Assembly (NCBI RefSeq): GCF_001040845.1
Contig: NZ_CP011941.1
Coordinates: 1,497,676 to 1,561,675 of the forward strand
DNA: 64,000 nt
From: Synechococcus sp. WH 8020
GTDB taxonomy: Bacteria; Cyanobacteriota; Cyanobacteriia; PCC-6307; Cyanobiaceae
Direction of reading: 5' to 3'
The translations under genes were made by a program, and so were the position numbers. Positions 46,071 through 55,921 of this stretch are shown here, one piece after another; position 1 is the stretch's first letter, and the number at the start of each line of letters is the position of its first letter. Under the pieces are notes generated by a model. That model was not told where the DNA came from. It did no database searches and saw only the letters and a list, made by a program, of their open reading frames with translations.

Positions 46071-46976
46071 ATGCTGTCTTCCACCTCAGTCATCACAAGC
46101 TTTGGCGGTGAACGCGAAACGAAGCCTTCTATCTCATTCAAGAGCGGTCAGACTAAATCATCCAAGTCCGCAGCACTAAGCAATAGCGAATTCCAGCGAA
46201 GACAGTGCGAGGGAATGAAACTAGCGATCGGCCCTCGCCTGCACGATCAATGCGGGACCAAAGTCACTTTCGAGGAATTCCCAGACATCTCTCAGGAGGC
46301 ACTAGAGAACGCGATAAGCGCTGCCTATCAACATGTCTATGGCAATGCACACGTCATGGACAACGAGAGATCCACTTCTCTTGAAGCAGAATTAAAAGAT
46401 GGACGCATTTCGATTCAAGATTTCGTGCGTGGGCTCGCAAAATCCGATTTCTACAAGAAAAACTTTTACGACAAATGCTCACCAGAAAGAACGATTGAAC
46501 TTGATCTCAAACATATTTTAGGCAGAACACCTCATGATCAGCGCGAGATCACAAAATACATTGAGATCCAAGCAGCGAACGGGCATCAGGCTGTGATTGA
46601 TTCAATGGTGGACTCAGCCGAATATTCAGAGACTTTCGGACGGCATACAGTTCCTTACATGAGGTCTTGGCGTTCGCAAGCAGGATCAGCTCAATCAGCA
46701 TTCAACAGAACGGCTGCGATTTGTCTTGGATACGCCTATAGCGACAAAGCGATCGGCATCAACTCAAAGTTGAGCCAAGGCTTAAAAACGGGAAAAGCAG
46801 AGAGCATTGCCTTCCCGCATGCATCAACACTGAATTTCTCAGGAGCAAACATGATCCTGAAGAGAGGAAAGCCAGCAGCGTGGATCAGAAAATCAGCAAC
46901 TGTTCTAACAATCGCGGGCACAATCGAAATCACCCGCATCATTCTCACGATTGCCTATAACGCTTTTTCTTCTTAA
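46071..46976 (+). CDS. phycobilisome-type linker with hydrophobic C-terminus
   Basis: 301 residues. Residues about 75-210 are a PBS linker (Pfam CpcG/ApcE-type) domain: AISAAYQHVYGNAHVMDNERST, LKDGRISIQDFVRGLAKSDFYKKNFYDKCSPERTIELDLKHILGRTPHDQREI, DSMVDSAEYSETFGRHTVPYMRSW. The first 70 residues are Ser/Lys-rich with no family match. The last 30 (SATVLTIAGTIEITRIILTIAYNAF) form a likely membrane helix, as in CpcL (CpcG2) linkers that dock rods to photosystem I. Longer N-terminus than CpcL, so equivalence is inferred. Stands alone behind psbV. Confidence 0.85.
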   Translation: MLSSTSVITSFGGERETKPSISFKSGQTKSSKSAALSNSEFQRRQCEGMKLAIGPRLHDQCGTKVTFEEFPDISQEALENAISAAYQHVYGNAHVMDNERSTSLEAELKDGRISIQDFVRGLAKSDFYKKNFYDKCSPERTIELDLKHILGRTPHDQREITKYIEIQAANGHQAVIDSMVDSAEYSETFGRHTVPYMRSWRSQAGSAQSAFNRTAAICLGYAYSDKAIGINSKLSQGLKTGKAESIAFPHASTLNFSGANMILKRGKPAAWIRKSATVLTIAGTIEITRIILTIAYNAFSS

Positions 46977-46987
46977 GGAAGCCAATC

Positions 46988-47031
46988 AGAGGCACATATC
47001 CTGCATTTTTGCAAACAGGATACGTGCCTCT
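46988..47031. other. long near-perfect hairpin after the linker gene
   Basis: AGAGGCAC-A-TATCCTG / CAGGATA-C-GTGCCTCT, a 16-base stem with one mismatch and a 12-base loop, 12 bases past the linker stop. No T-run follows, so it may be an mRNA 3' stabiliser or a bidirectional stop. Confidence 0.75.
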
Positions 47032-47189
47032 CTGGACAAGAAAACCTCTCAACCAGAGGGAGAAGAGATTTGCGGAATCCTTAGACCTGTTAAAATTATT
47101 GTTTATCACAGTGCATAACTTCCTGCTCAGTTCCTTTCGGTACGCCTACAAGGCCTGAGAGAAATTATGCTTTTCCAAACTTTAATTCC

Positions 47190-47483
47190 ATGGCAAAAGG
47201 CTATTGGGTTGTGACTGGCACTATTCACACCCCATTGGGAATGGTTCCCTTCATCAACAAGTTCAACGCTTGGCTACCAACAGTGGGCGCACGTTTACTC
47301 ATTCGCGATCTTGAAACTGACGTGCGGGAAGGGACTCCCGGCTCAGTGAATATCATTGTTGAATTTGATTCAAAAGAACAAGCAGTCACTGCATACGAAT
47401 CAAAAGAATACCAGGAGTTAATCAATCTCAGGCTTCAGCATTCAGACATCAACCTCACCATCACAGAAGAACTAACAAACTAA
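47190..47483 (+). CDS. DUF1330 family protein
   Basis: 97 residues: KGYWVVTGTIHTPLGMVPFINKFNAWLPTVGARLLIRD, then VNIIVEFDSKEQAVTAYESKEYQELINLRLQHSDINLTITEEL. This is the dimeric ferredoxin-like alpha/beta fold of DUF1330, small cytoplasmic proteins of unknown function, some annotated as stress or monooxygenase-like. The leader of about 100 bases contains a small GCCT...AGGC hairpin near 47147. Confidence 0.82.
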   Translation: MAKGYWVVTGTIHTPLGMVPFINKFNAWLPTVGARLLIRDLETDVREGTPGSVNIIVEFDSKEQAVTAYESKEYQELINLRLQHSDINLTITEELTN

Positions 47484-47774
47484 GACAGCAATCAGAAACA
47501 ATCAGCCAACAAATGCCGCCTGATTGGATTACCCTAAAAAAGAAAATTAGCTTTTGACAAGGGTTAGGATTAAGGCATTCAGAGCCATGTCGAACGAGCT
47601 TGTTGAAGCAAAGGATATCCCTAGCAATCAACCCTACGCTCCAAAAAGTATATTACATCAGCCAATAACAAAAATATTTTAACGACAAATTCGCTTCAAA
47701 AGCACAACAACGATCAAGCCCATCTCTCTTCATAACATCTATCCAAAAAATGAAGCCTGCCTAGCAGAGTCATT

Positions 47775-48212
47775 TCAACCCCTTCCTTCAACAAAAGGCT
47801 CCGGGGGTGAGTCATTCAAATCGACCATTGATTTTGGCAAACGGCTATACCACCACTCCTGCAACTCAGGTGTCAAACGCATCGAGAAGAGAGTTAGGAG
47901 CGTAGCCGTAGGGCGAGAGCCGGGCTGGAGCAACTCAACGGAATATGAGGGGCAGCGCCGCGAGGCCAGATCTGGCACAAACCTGCGCCCCACCCGGCGC
48001 CAACTCGGCTCTTTGCTGCGCCAAGCCAAGCGACAACAGGGCCAGGGCAGCTCCTCACGATCAAACAAACGACAACAGGGACCAATCACCCGAAAGCTGT
48101 ACTGTCCGCCTGGACTGGCGTGCACAGATCCATGCTCCAGCAGTGCCTGAACATCAGAACGCAGTGCAGGAACAGGTGTCACAGAATGACCAAAGCCAAG
48201 AGCCGTACTCAC
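47775..48212 (-). CDS. conserved-looking hypothetical protein, 145 residues
   Basis: MSTALGFGHSVTPVPALRSD, then VRALLEHG-type text, RVIGPCCRLFDREELPWPCCRLAWRSKEPSWRRVGRRFVPDLASRRCPSYSVELLQPGSRPTATLLTL. It is Arg/Trp/Cys-rich, with two CC pairs, and soluble. No family recognised. Codon use is that of core genes and it begins immediately after the ferredoxin terminator, on the same strand. The opposite-strand frame over the same DNA is poorer. Confidence 0.65.
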   Translation of the reverse strand: MSTALGFGHSVTPVPALRSDVQALLEHGSVHASPGGQYSFRVIGPCCRLFDREELPWPCCRLAWRSKEPSWRRVGRRFVPDLASRRCPSYSVELLQPGSRPTATLLTLFSMRLTPELQEWWYSRLPKSMVDLNDSPPEPFVEGRG

Positions 48213-48213
48213 A

Positions 48214-48239
48214 TTAAAAAGCCACCCGCAAGGGTGGCG
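48214..48239 (-). terminator. rho-independent terminator of the ferredoxin gene
   Basis: Minus strand: GCCACCC ttgc GGGTGGC followed by TTTTTAATG. Seven-base perfect stem, about 45 bases past the ferredoxin stop. The TTTTTATG-like tail recalls the elements at 40.7-41.2 kb. Confidence 0.9.
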
Positions 48240-48281
48240 AAAGGATCGGCCAAGGGCGACCTCAACTCAAAGCCAAAGGGC

Positions 48282-48581
48282 TCAATAGAGCTCTTCTTCA
48301 GCGTGAGTCTTGATGGTGCAATCAGAGGTTGGATAGGCCACGCAGGTCAGAACGAAACCAGCTTCAATCTGATCGTCGTCCAGGAAGCTCTGGTCGGACT
48401 GATCAACAGTACCGGCAGTGATTTTGCCTGCGCATGTGGAACAAGCGCCTGCACGGCAGGAGTAGGGAAGATCGATACCTTGCTCTTCAGCAGCATCAAG
48501 GATGTACTGATCGTCAGGAACTTCGATGGTCTTGTTGAGGCCTTCGCTCTCGCTGACCAGGGTGACCTTATAAGAAGCCAT
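48282..48581 (-). CDS. petF: [2Fe-2S] plant-type ferredoxin
   Basis: 99 residues from the ATG at 48581: [54 protein letters not shown] and [17 protein letters not shown]. The cluster ligands are CxxxxCxxC plus a distal Cys in LTC, as in photosynthetic PetF, the soluble electron acceptor of photosystem I. An upstream frame start at 48671 adds an unrelated leader. Transcript ends at the terminator at 48214-48239. Confidence 0.95.
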   Translation of the reverse strand: MASYKVTLVSESEGLNKTIEVPDDQYILDAAEEQGIDLPYSCRAGACSTCAGKITAGTVDQSDQSFLDDDQIEAGFVLTCVAYPTSDCTIKTHAEEELY

Positions 48582-48725
48582 GGATGGATGTAATGCGCAG
48601 AGATCGAATCGATCTGAATCTGCTGGACCAAACCTTTCTATATCGGACAGACGCCTTGGTACGGGATTCATCAGGGTTTTCCATTCAAGCCCAATGAAAG
48701 ACGGAGTATTAATAAGAGGGACTTA

Positions 48726-49619
48726 TCAAAAAAGGGGGCTGATTTCGAGCAAACCCCAGCGCCCTTGTTCGCCGATTAGCTTTGCCTGCCAGCCACATTC
48801 AGCCAAAACCTCGATCAACCGAGGTGCCTGATCCACCAAAAGGCCACTCAACAGTCCACGACCAGTGGACTTGATCACGGAGGTGAACTGCGGGGCTAAC
48901 GCTTCGATCACCGGAGCCAGAATGTTGCAGAGGAGCAAATCCGCCGCGTCTCCGTTCAACAAAGTCGCAAGCGTGTCGATCGATCCATGGCTAACGCTGA
49001 GTTGCTCGGCCTTCAAACCATTGAGAGCAGCGTTGTCTGTCGTTGCTCGAACCGCCAGTGAATCGGTATCGGCAGCTAAAACCTCATCCGCGCCAAGCGC
49101 CAAGGAAGCCAAGCCCAAAACTCCACTCCCACAGCCCAAATCGGCCACCCGCTGGTGGTGTGGCGGCATCGCCTGAAGAGCTTCAAGGCAGAGCCGGGTG
49201 GTTGGATGGCTGCCGGTCCCAAAAGCACTTCCTGGGTCCATCTTCAAAACCAAGCGGTGGGCGTGCTCATCGGGGACCTGTAGCCATGCAGGAAGGATCA
49301 ACAAACGCTGACCCACGGGATCCGGTTGCCAGTGCTTTTTCCAACTAAGACTCCAATCTTCGTCGGCCAGCTCCTCCCAAAGTGGATCTGCCAAGGCAAG
49401 TCCGAACGTATCCGCCATCGGGCGAAGACTGTTCAGCAACTGCTCCCGTTGATCCTGCGGCCATTCAGATGCCGGTAGCCATGCGAGCAACGTGCGCTGA
49501 TCTGGCGACTCCGGGGCATATTGAACAGCCAGGCGATACAGCCCTAGGGACTCCAACTTCCAAAGGAGAGACTCCTCAAGGAGGGGAGGCAGGGGTAGGG
49601 AGAGACGCCACCACATCAC
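48726..49619 (-). CDS. prmA: ribosomal protein L11 methyltransferase
   Basis: 297 residues. GSAFGTGSHPTTRLCLEAL, VADLGCGSGVLGLASLALGADEVLAAD (SAM motif I) and LLLCNILAPVIEALAP are the family blocks. It trimethylates L11. The ATG overlaps the serA stop by four bases, so the two are coupled, an order common in cyanobacteria. Confidence 0.95.
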   Translation of the reverse strand: MMWWRLSLPLPPLLEESLLWKLESLGLYRLAVQYAPESPDQRTLLAWLPASEWPQDQREQLLNSLRPMADTFGLALADPLWEELADEDWSLSWKKHWQPDPVGQRLLILPAWLQVPDEHAHRLVLKMDPGSAFGTGSHPTTRLCLEALQAMPPHHQRVADLGCGSGVLGLASLALGADEVLAADTDSLAVRATTDNAALNGLKAEQLSVSHGSIDTLATLLNGDAADLLLCNILAPVIEALAPQFTSVIKSTGRGLLSGLLVDQAPRLIEVLAECGWQAKLIGEQGRWGLLEISPLF

Positions 49620-51202
49620 AACGTGACGGGGTGAGCTTCCTGAATGCCGTTAATGCCGTGGATGGTAGTCAAGAGAGCAGGCGGAATCGGGTCATCAATA
49701 CTGAGAACCATCACGGCATCACCACGAACGATGCGACGCCCAACCTGCATGGAGGCGATGTTGACGTTGTGCTCTCCAAGAAGAGAGCCAAGGTGGCCAA
49801 TGATGCCAGGCATGTCGCGGTGCCTGGTGAACAGCATGTGACGACTCGGCGGAACATTCACTGGGAATTCATCAATGCTGGTCACACGCAAATCACCGTC
49901 TGCGAACACCGCACCGGTCACGCTGTGACCTCCCTGACCACCGCGCGTGGTGAGCTGCAGCGACCCACCTGCAAAATCGCGACTGGCATCGTCCTTAATT
50001 TCCAGCACATGAATGCCGCGGCCTTTCGCCTCCAGCGATGCATTCACGTAGTTAATCCGATCTCCCAACGCCGTGCTCAGCAAACCCTTAAGAGCAGCGA
50101 CCACAAGAGGTTGTGAGGGGTGGCTGGCGAATTCACCTTGCAAGCGCACCTCCAACTCCTGAATCTGCCCACCACTGAGTTGGCTCACCAGCAAACCGAG
50201 GGTCTCCGCCAGTTGGAGATGGGGCTTGAGACGCTCCATGATCTCGGCACTGAGACCAGGGATATTCACGGCGCTACGGGCAGGAAGCCCCAGCAAGACA
50301 TCTCGAATTTGTTCGGCGACATCCACCGCCACATTTTCTTGAGCCTCTTCCGTGGATGCTCCGAGATGAGGGGTTAGAACAAGTCCTCGCTCCACGGCGC
50401 GCAGGGGTGAGTCCTGAGCAAGCGGTTCAGACGCAAACACATCCAAACCTGCCCCGGCGATCACCCCCGATTCAATGGCTTCCGCGATCGCAGGCTCATC
50501 AACAATTCCACCACGTGCACAATTCACAATCCGTGCCGTACTTTTCATCGTGCGCAGCAGCTCGGCATTCACCAAATTTTCAGTATCAGGTGTGCGAGGG
50601 ATGTGGAGCGTGATGTAATCGGCCTGCTGGAACAGCGATTCCAGAGTGGTGAGCCTCACCTGCATCTGCTGCGCACGTTCTGCAGAGATGAATGGATCAA
50701 AGGCGATCACCTCCATGCCCATCGCTTTTGCGACGCGAGCAACATGAGACCCAATCTTGCCTAACCCCACCACGCCGAGAATTTTTTTATAGAGCTCATT
50801 CCCCACATATTTTTTGCGATCCCAAGCCCCTGAACGCATCGAACCATGGGCTTGAGGCACGTGACGAGACACCGATAGCAACATCGCAAGCGCATGCTCA
50901 GCCGCTGCGATCGTGTTGCCCTCGGGTGAATTCACCACCAACACCCCGCGTTGCGTAGCCGCTGGCACATCAACGTTGTCGACCCCCACGCCTGCACGGC
51001 CGATGATCCGCAACCGATCAGCAGCCTCAATGACATCGGCTGTGACCTGGGTCCCTGAGCGGATCATTAGGGCGTCGTATTCACCAATGATCGATTTGAG
51101 CTCTTCCGGTGACAATCCAGTGCGCTCATCCACTTGAGCCACTTGGCCAAGGATGTCGAGCCCCGCCTGATCAATGGGGTCTGAAACGAGAACTTTTGTC
51201 AT
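49616..51202 (-). CDS. serA: D-3-phosphoglycerate dehydrogenase
   Basis: 528 residues from the ATG at 51202 ([18 protein letters not shown]). NAD-binding [30 protein letters not shown], catalytic region [14 protein letters not shown] and [13 protein letters not shown] (His). A long C-terminal intervening domain and an ACT domain ([28 protein letters not shown]) follow, the type I long form with serine feedback. It begins phosphorylated serine synthesis. The ATG at 51226 is less likely. Confidence 0.96.
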   Translation of the reverse strand: MTKVLVSDPIDQAGLDILGQVAQVDERTGLSPEELKSIIGEYDALMIRSGTQVTADVIEAADRLRIIGRAGVGVDNVDVPAATQRGVLVVNSPEGNTIAAAEHALAMLLSVSRHVPQAHGSMRSGAWDRKKYVGNELYKKILGVVGLGKIGSHVARVAKAMGMEVIAFDPFISAERAQQMQVRLTTLESLFQQADYITLHIPRTPDTENLVNAELLRTMKSTARIVNCARGGIVDEPAIAEAIESGVIAGAGLDVFASEPLAQDSPLRAVERGLVLTPHLGASTEEAQENVAVDVAEQIRDVLLGLPARSAVNIPGLSAEIMERLKPHLQLAETLGLLVSQLSGGQIQELEVRLQGEFASHPSQPLVVAALKGLLSTALGDRINYVNASLEAKGRGIHVLEIKDDASRDFAGGSLQLTTRGGQGGHSVTGAVFADGDLRVTSIDEFPVNVPPSRHMLFTRHRDMPGIIGHLGSLLGEHNVNIASMQVGRRIVRGDAVMVLSIDDPIPPALLTTIHGINGIQEAHPVTL

Positions 51203-51348
51203 CCAGCGGCGGGAGAAAGCCACCATTAACTGTAGAGATCAGCCCGAAGGTTCTTCTTCAAGTGTCTTCCAGCCCGAACAGTTCTAAAAGAATCGGCTCC
51301 AAGAGCAACTGTTCCGAGAGAGAATGATCATTCGGCTGCTGTTGTTTC

Positions 51349-51906
51349 ATGCCCGTTTGCGTTCTGGTATTCAATGAGCGCACTGCTGCCGACCGTCTTC
51401 GCCTCTCGCTCCAAGACAAAGGCACGCCATTGCTTCGCGTCGCCCTCGTGGCACCAGCCCCCGGGAAAGGATCCGACCCACCGCAGCAAGACTCCGACTC
51501 AGAGTCGGATCTGCCCGCTGAGGGGATGGACGATGTCGACCTGCTCAACCCCAGCCTGGCGCGCCGTCGACGTCAGAAGTCGATGGCGCGCTGGTTGATG
51601 CCCTTCGGGTTTTTTGCCGGCTGCACCTTCACCCAGATCACCACGCTCGACACCTTTGCAAGCTTTGGCCCCTGGGGAGAAGCCTTTATTGGAGGATTGC
51701 TCGGCATGGGGTCAGGCCTGATGGGTAGCTATGCAGCCGCCGCCAGCGTCCCTTCTGAAAATGAGGACGGTGTCAGGATCCTGCGCAATCGCAACCTCGA
51801 AGGCTGCTGGCTACTACTCCTAGAAACGAGGCCCGGGATGGAATTGCCTTGGCAAACCGTCCAAAAGGCGCGTCCACAACAAGTGGTTCGACTCAGCGAA
51901 CTGTGA
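51349..51906 (+). CDS. cyanobacterial membrane protein, unknown
   Basis: 185 residues. A basic segment SLARRRRQKSMARW precedes two hydrophobic helices LMPFGFFAGCTFTQITTL and GEAFIGGLLGMGSGLMGSY. The N-terminal 55 residues look like a small soluble alpha/beta piece (VCVLVFNERTAADRLRLSL) and the end is again soluble (CWLLLLETRPGMELPW). I do not assign a named family. Divergent from serA and close upstream of the S4 gene. Confidence 0.75.
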   Translation: MPVCVLVFNERTAADRLRLSLQDKGTPLLRVALVAPAPGKGSDPPQQDSDSESDLPAEGMDDVDLLNPSLARRRRQKSMARWLMPFGFFAGCTFTQITTLDTFASFGPWGEAFIGGLLGMGSGLMGSYAAAASVPSENEDGVRILRNRNLEGCWLLLLETRPGMELPWQTVQKARPQQVVRLSEL

Positions 51907-51953
51907 GCCTTCCGAGAGACAATCTACTTCGATCCTGCAGGCATCCCACAACG

Positions 51954-52682
51954 ATGACCGCATTGATCGACCTGGCTGAAGATGTTCTGCGGACCTGGCA
52001 ACCGCGATGGAGTCCCTTCCTGTCAGCTTTAATGCTGGAAGATGCCAACCAGCTTGAGTCACTGGCAGAACTGCAGATCAGCCGAGATGGCGGCTACCCG
52101 GGAGCAGAGCGCAAACGGTTGCTCATCCAACACGCAGCGACCACAGAGCCTGAGCCCCCTTGCCCTCTAGCTGGTCTCAACGTGGAGGGGAACTTCCTGT
52201 TCGATCCAACCTCACCCGACGAGATGCGTCTGGCCCTGCAACGCATCGGGGTGGCTGACGAGTCCCTCGGTGATCTATGGATCCGTGGAGATAGAGGTGC
52301 TCAAGCCATTTGCACACCGGAAGCCGCGGCCCTATTGCAGGGACAACGAGGCAGCCTGCGGGAGGTGATCATCACCTGCGAATCCTTGCCACTCGAGGCA
52401 CTGCAATGGCCTGTTCAGAGAGTCGCTCGGCGGTTGAGCAGCGTTGAAGCCTCATGCCGTCTTGATGCCATTGCCTCTGCAGGCTTCGGAATCTCTCGCT
52501 CGAAGGTCGTCAAACAAATCAAGGAAGGGCGCTTGCGGCTCAACTGGGAACCCGTGCGGCTAGCAAGTCGGGATTTAAAAGTGGGTGACCGCTTGCAACT
52601 TCAAGACAGAGGCAGTATCGAGATCTTGAACATCGAGCGCACAAAACGCGAGCGATGGCGCGTCGACATCCTCCGCCAGTGA
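51954..52682 (+). CDS. S4-domain RNA-binding protein (YlmH-like)
   Basis: 242 residues from the ATG at 51954. The C-terminal S4 domain is RLDAIASAGFGISRSKVVKQIKEGRLRLNWEPVRLASRDLKVGDRLQLQDRGSIEIL. The N-terminal 130 residues fit the YlmH/photosystem II S4 group (GYPGAERKRLLIQ, GNFLFDPTSPDEMRLALQRIGV). YlmH homologues bind ribosomes in Gram-positives; the cyanobacterial form has been tied to PSII by name only. A longer frame to 51849 overlaps the upstream gene. Confidence 0.88.
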   Translation: MTALIDLAEDVLRTWQPRWSPFLSALMLEDANQLESLAELQISRDGGYPGAERKRLLIQHAATTEPEPPCPLAGLNVEGNFLFDPTSPDEMRLALQRIGVADESLGDLWIRGDRGAQAICTPEAAALLQGQRGSLREVIITCESLPLEALQWPVQRVARRLSSVEASCRLDAIASAGFGISRSKVVKQIKEGRLRLNWEPVRLASRDLKVGDRLQLQDRGSIEILNIERTKRERWRVDILRQ

Positions 52683-52778
52683 GCGGAGTGGATTCAAACG
52701 GCACTCCAACTGCTAACTTCAGTTCCTGGTTGAGTCATAGATCAACCACCCATCTCAAACGACAAACTTGAGAGCTGG

Positions 52779-52850
<72 letters not shown>

Positions 52851-52877
52851 CTTCCCTTTAGGGACAGGAGTTCGACA

Positions 52878-54278
52878 ATGGCATGCAGCTTGATCGTGGG
52901 GCTTGGCCGCTCCGGGGTCGGCGCAGCGCGCCTCCTTCATGCCCAAGGCCATCACGTCGTTGTACTCGAGCGAGATGAAGGTCCCGAACAACAATCCAAA
53001 GCACAGCAACTAAGGGATCAAGGCATCCAAACCGAATTGGGATGTCCTTTGGAGCTCTCAAGCTTTCAACCCTGGTTGGATGAAGTTGAGCAAGTGGTCA
53101 TCAGCCCAGGGATCCCCTGGGATCATCCCACCTTGATGCAGCTCCGCGACCACGGCGTGATTGTTAGAGGAGAAATGGCTGTGGCATGGCAAGCCCTCTG
53201 TGATTGCCCTTGGATTGGAATCACCGGCACCAATGGCAAAACCACCGTGACGCATTTACTGCATCACGTTCTTAACCAAGCGGGACTGCACGCTCCGATG
53301 GCTGGAAATGTGGGCCATTCCGCCGCCGAATTAGGTCTGCAGTGCATGGATCCATCCCAATCCAAACCGGATTGGATCGTGATGGAGATGAGTAGCTACC
53401 AAATCGAATCAGCGAATGAGGTCAGACCCACCATTGGCATTTGGACCACGCTGACTCCCGACCATTTGGAACGGCACGGCTCAATGGATGCCTACAGAGA
53501 CATCAAACAGGGCCTGCTTCAACGCTCCAAGCATGCCGTTCTCAATGCCGACGACGCAGATCTTCAGAGCAGGCACACTGACTGGCCAGATGCCCAGTGG
53601 GTTAGCTCTGCACAAACGACACGGGAGCCAGCAGACCTTGAGCTTTGGATTAATCCGGAAGGCTTGGTTTGCGGGAAACAAGGGTCACTCTTTCCAGCCA
53701 ATGCTCTCGCCATGCCTGGAGAGCACAATCGCCAAAACCTGCTGCTCGTCACCGCAGCTGCGTTGCAAGCTGGATTAGAACCGCAAGCCATCGAGCGTGG
53801 GTTACGCAGCTTCCCAGGAGTGCCACATCGCCTAGAAAATCTGGGGTCGCTCCACGGAATGAACGTGTTCAACGACAGCAAAGCCACGAATTACGACGCG
53901 GCCGCGGTTGCAATTCAAGCCGTTCCTGGCCCGATCATTCTGCTTGCCGGTGGACTATCGAAGCAAGGCGATGCCAGTGGTTGGCTACAACTTCTACAAG
54001 AGAAGGTTTGCGCAATTGCTCTATTTGGAAGCGATCGAGATATTTTATTGAGCCTAATTCGTGGCTCCGGCTATACAGGAGAGGTGATGTCTCACCCCAA
54101 CATGGCGGACGCCGTGACGGCAGCAATCGAGCAGGGGAAAAACGGCAATGCAGCCTCTCTGTTGTTATCACCAGCCTGTGCGAGCTTCGATCAATACAAA
54201 GATTTCGAAGCCCGAGGAAATCATTTCAGGGACATCATTCAGCACCACTCCTGCTACCAATCGACGGGTTCAAATTAA
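52878..54278 (+). CDS. murD: UDP-N-acetylmuramoyl-L-alanine--D-glutamate ligase
   Basis: 466 residues. LIVGLGRSGVGAARLLHAQGH (nucleotide-sugar site), ITGTNGKTTVTHLL (ATP P-loop), GNVGHSAAELGL, MEMSSYQIE, TLTPDHLERHGSMDAY and FNDSKATNYDAAAVAI are the Mur ligase blocks. It adds D-Glu in peptidoglycan synthesis. Starts 27 bases after tRNA-Val. Confidence 0.97.
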   Translation: MACSLIVGLGRSGVGAARLLHAQGHHVVVLERDEGPEQQSKAQQLRDQGIQTELGCPLELSSFQPWLDEVEQVVISPGIPWDHPTLMQLRDHGVIVRGEMAVAWQALCDCPWIGITGTNGKTTVTHLLHHVLNQAGLHAPMAGNVGHSAAELGLQCMDPSQSKPDWIVMEMSSYQIESANEVRPTIGIWTTLTPDHLERHGSMDAYRDIKQGLLQRSKHAVLNADDADLQSRHTDWPDAQWVSSAQTTREPADLELWINPEGLVCGKQGSLFPANALAMPGEHNRQNLLLVTAAALQAGLEPQAIERGLRSFPGVPHRLENLGSLHGMNVFNDSKATNYDAAAVAIQAVPGPIILLAGGLSKQGDASGWLQLLQEKVCAIALFGSDRDILLSLIRGSGYTGEVMSHPNMADAVTAAIEQGKNGNAASLLLSPACASFDQYKDFEARGNHFRDIIQHHSCYQSTGSN

Positions 54279-54402
54279 GCAACACCAAATAGTATCTTCG
54301 TGCAATGAAGATCCAATCAAGGTCACGGTGAATCAAAAACCTCACCAGACAAGCATCATCAAGCCAGCCTCAAACACCAGATGCATGCCCTAAATTCGCT
54401 AC

Positions 54403-54618
54403 ATGAAGACATTGAAACGGCTTTTACCCTTCGCTCTCATCGCCCTCTTGATGTCTTGCGACTCCCAGGGAGCCAGAGATCAACAGACCTGCGCTCTTTA
54501 CAACGCTGACCAAATTGATGCTGTCGAAGCACTCAAACGCTTAGGGCTTCAACCCAAGAATGGTCAAAGGTTTGAACCAGTCGAAAGAGCCTGCGCTCAC
54601 TCCAAAAAGTCTTCTTAG
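54403..54618 (+). CDS. mini-lipoprotein, 71 residues (paralogue of 41653-41865)
   Basis: MKTLKRLLPFALIALLMSCD then SQGARDQQTCALYNADQIDAVEALKRLGLQPKNGQRFEPVERACAHSKKSS. Lipobox LLMSC. After it, TCALYNADQ....EALKRLG....QRFEPVERAC aligns with the other copy, including both Cys. Located behind murD on the same strand. Function unknown; the pair define a small family in this genome. Confidence 0.75.
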   Translation: MKTLKRLLPFALIALLMSCDSQGARDQQTCALYNADQIDAVEALKRLGLQPKNGQRFEPVERACAHSKKSS

Positions 54619-55450
54619 AGAGCCAACAAGATGGATCTTAGTCCAACAAAAGGAAGAGCAGTGATCACCTGACTTTCACCTGGAGTTGTCCTACCGATTA
54701 CAGGAAACTTATTGAGCAATCATCCTTAGAAAAAGTTGAGGAGGATTGCATGGCCTAGCAACAAACAGGCCAGGTCCATCCGTCGCTGACTGAAGACGAC
54801 AGAACAGCAACATGGGCCCCTCAGCTACAAACAGTTGACCCAGTGATCCCCTCATTAGGGCGGAGATTCAGCAATCAGCTCAAGCGGAAGAGCCTTGTCC
54901 ACTCAAGGCTTTGCATCAATGGTCGCTCAAAGAACGAGATCATTGGGACCATCAAAACAGCAATGGAAGAGGGAACATGGTCCAGGCAAAACAACTGCAT
55001 CTACAAAGCCAGCTCTTACCTCCATTACTAGACAAACACTCTCAATCAACTTATCGCGTTGATCAACAGCAAAATAAAAACCTGATGCCCAGAACAACAA
55101 TACAAAACGCCGGCATCAAAGCCACTAGCAGCGGAATCAAATTACCACCAATCACAGAGCAAAGCCAACAGCCAACAAAGCAATGGCATCAACAAATAAA
55201 GAGTCATTTTCGATTAACTTGGCAGAGAGATACGCCTCCCAGAGCCATCGACATGAATTTTTAAATATAACTCCAAGCATCCAGGGCAAAAGGGCTCTTC
55301 CCCGGGCAATCAACCAGAAAATCCACCCTCACTGGCATTGCCAACATTGGCAGTTAAAATCGCATGGCTACTAGGGCAATTTTCAGAGCATGCCCTGAAT
55401 GCGATACCGACAATGCACCTCCATCAGACCTTCCCTTTAAGCCTCTTATC
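54619..55450. other. 830-base stretch with no convincing gene
   Basis: Two overlapping plus frames (54843-55031 and 54911-55264) are Gln/Ser/His-rich without ribosome sites, probably noise. Short Ala/Asn-type AT repeats (CAACA) are frequent. An in-frame upstream extension of the EVE gene begins at 55364 but looks non-coding. Confidence 0.4.
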
Positions 55451-55921
55451 ATGACTAGTGCTTCTTACTGGCTGATGAAAAGCGAGCCAAATGTTTATGG
55501 CATTGAACATCTGAAGGACGAGAAAATTACTCTATGGGATGGCATCAGAAATTACCAGGCTCGTAATTTCATGCGAAAGATGAAGGTTGGAGATCAAGCT
55601 TTTTTCTACCATTCCAATTGCAAGCCTCCTGGGATTGTTGGTCTAATGGAGGTCACAGAAACTGGCCTCGTTGATCCAACGCAGTTTGATAGCAGCTCTA
55701 AGTATCACGATCCAGCCTCCAAGCAGGACTCTCCACGTTGGGATTGCGTGAAACTTGCCTATCGCGGCCAGTTTTCCAACATGTTGACCCTTGACGATCT
55801 TCGCCAGTCCTACGAAGCAGACCAACTGACTGTTGTGCGTCGTGGTAATCGACTTTCGATTCTTCCGGTTGACACAGAAATCGCGATGGATTTATTAAAG
55901 AGGCTTGGACCACTTCAATGA
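55451..55921 (+). CDS. EVE-domain protein (THYN1-like)
   Basis: 156 residues from the ATG at 55451: YWLMKSEPNVYGIEHLKDEKITLWDGIRNYQARNFMRKMKVGDQAFFYHSN and PPGIVGLMEVTETGLVDPTQFD...SPRWDCVKLAYR. This is the EVE fold, related to PUA and YTH, which binds modified bases in RNA or DNA. Bacterial members are often found singly as here. Its stop overlaps the next gene's start by 17 bases. Confidence 0.92.
   Translation: MTSASYWLMKSEPNVYGIEHLKDEKITLWDGIRNYQARNFMRKMKVGDQAFFYHSNCKPPGIVGLMEVTETGLVDPTQFDSSSKYHDPASKQDSPRWDCVKLAYRGQFSNMLTLDDLRQSYEADQLTVVRRGNRLSILPVDTEIAMDLLKRLGPLQ

Noticed and set aside
47140-47190. CTGAGAG text before the DUF1330 gene resembling part of a TPP riboswitch
   Set aside because: The other conserved TPP elements are missing and the gene has no thiamine link.
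54843-55264. Two overlapping plus frames of 62 and 117 codons
   Set aside because: Gln/His/Ser-rich, no ribosome site, no hydrophobic core; look like random open frames.
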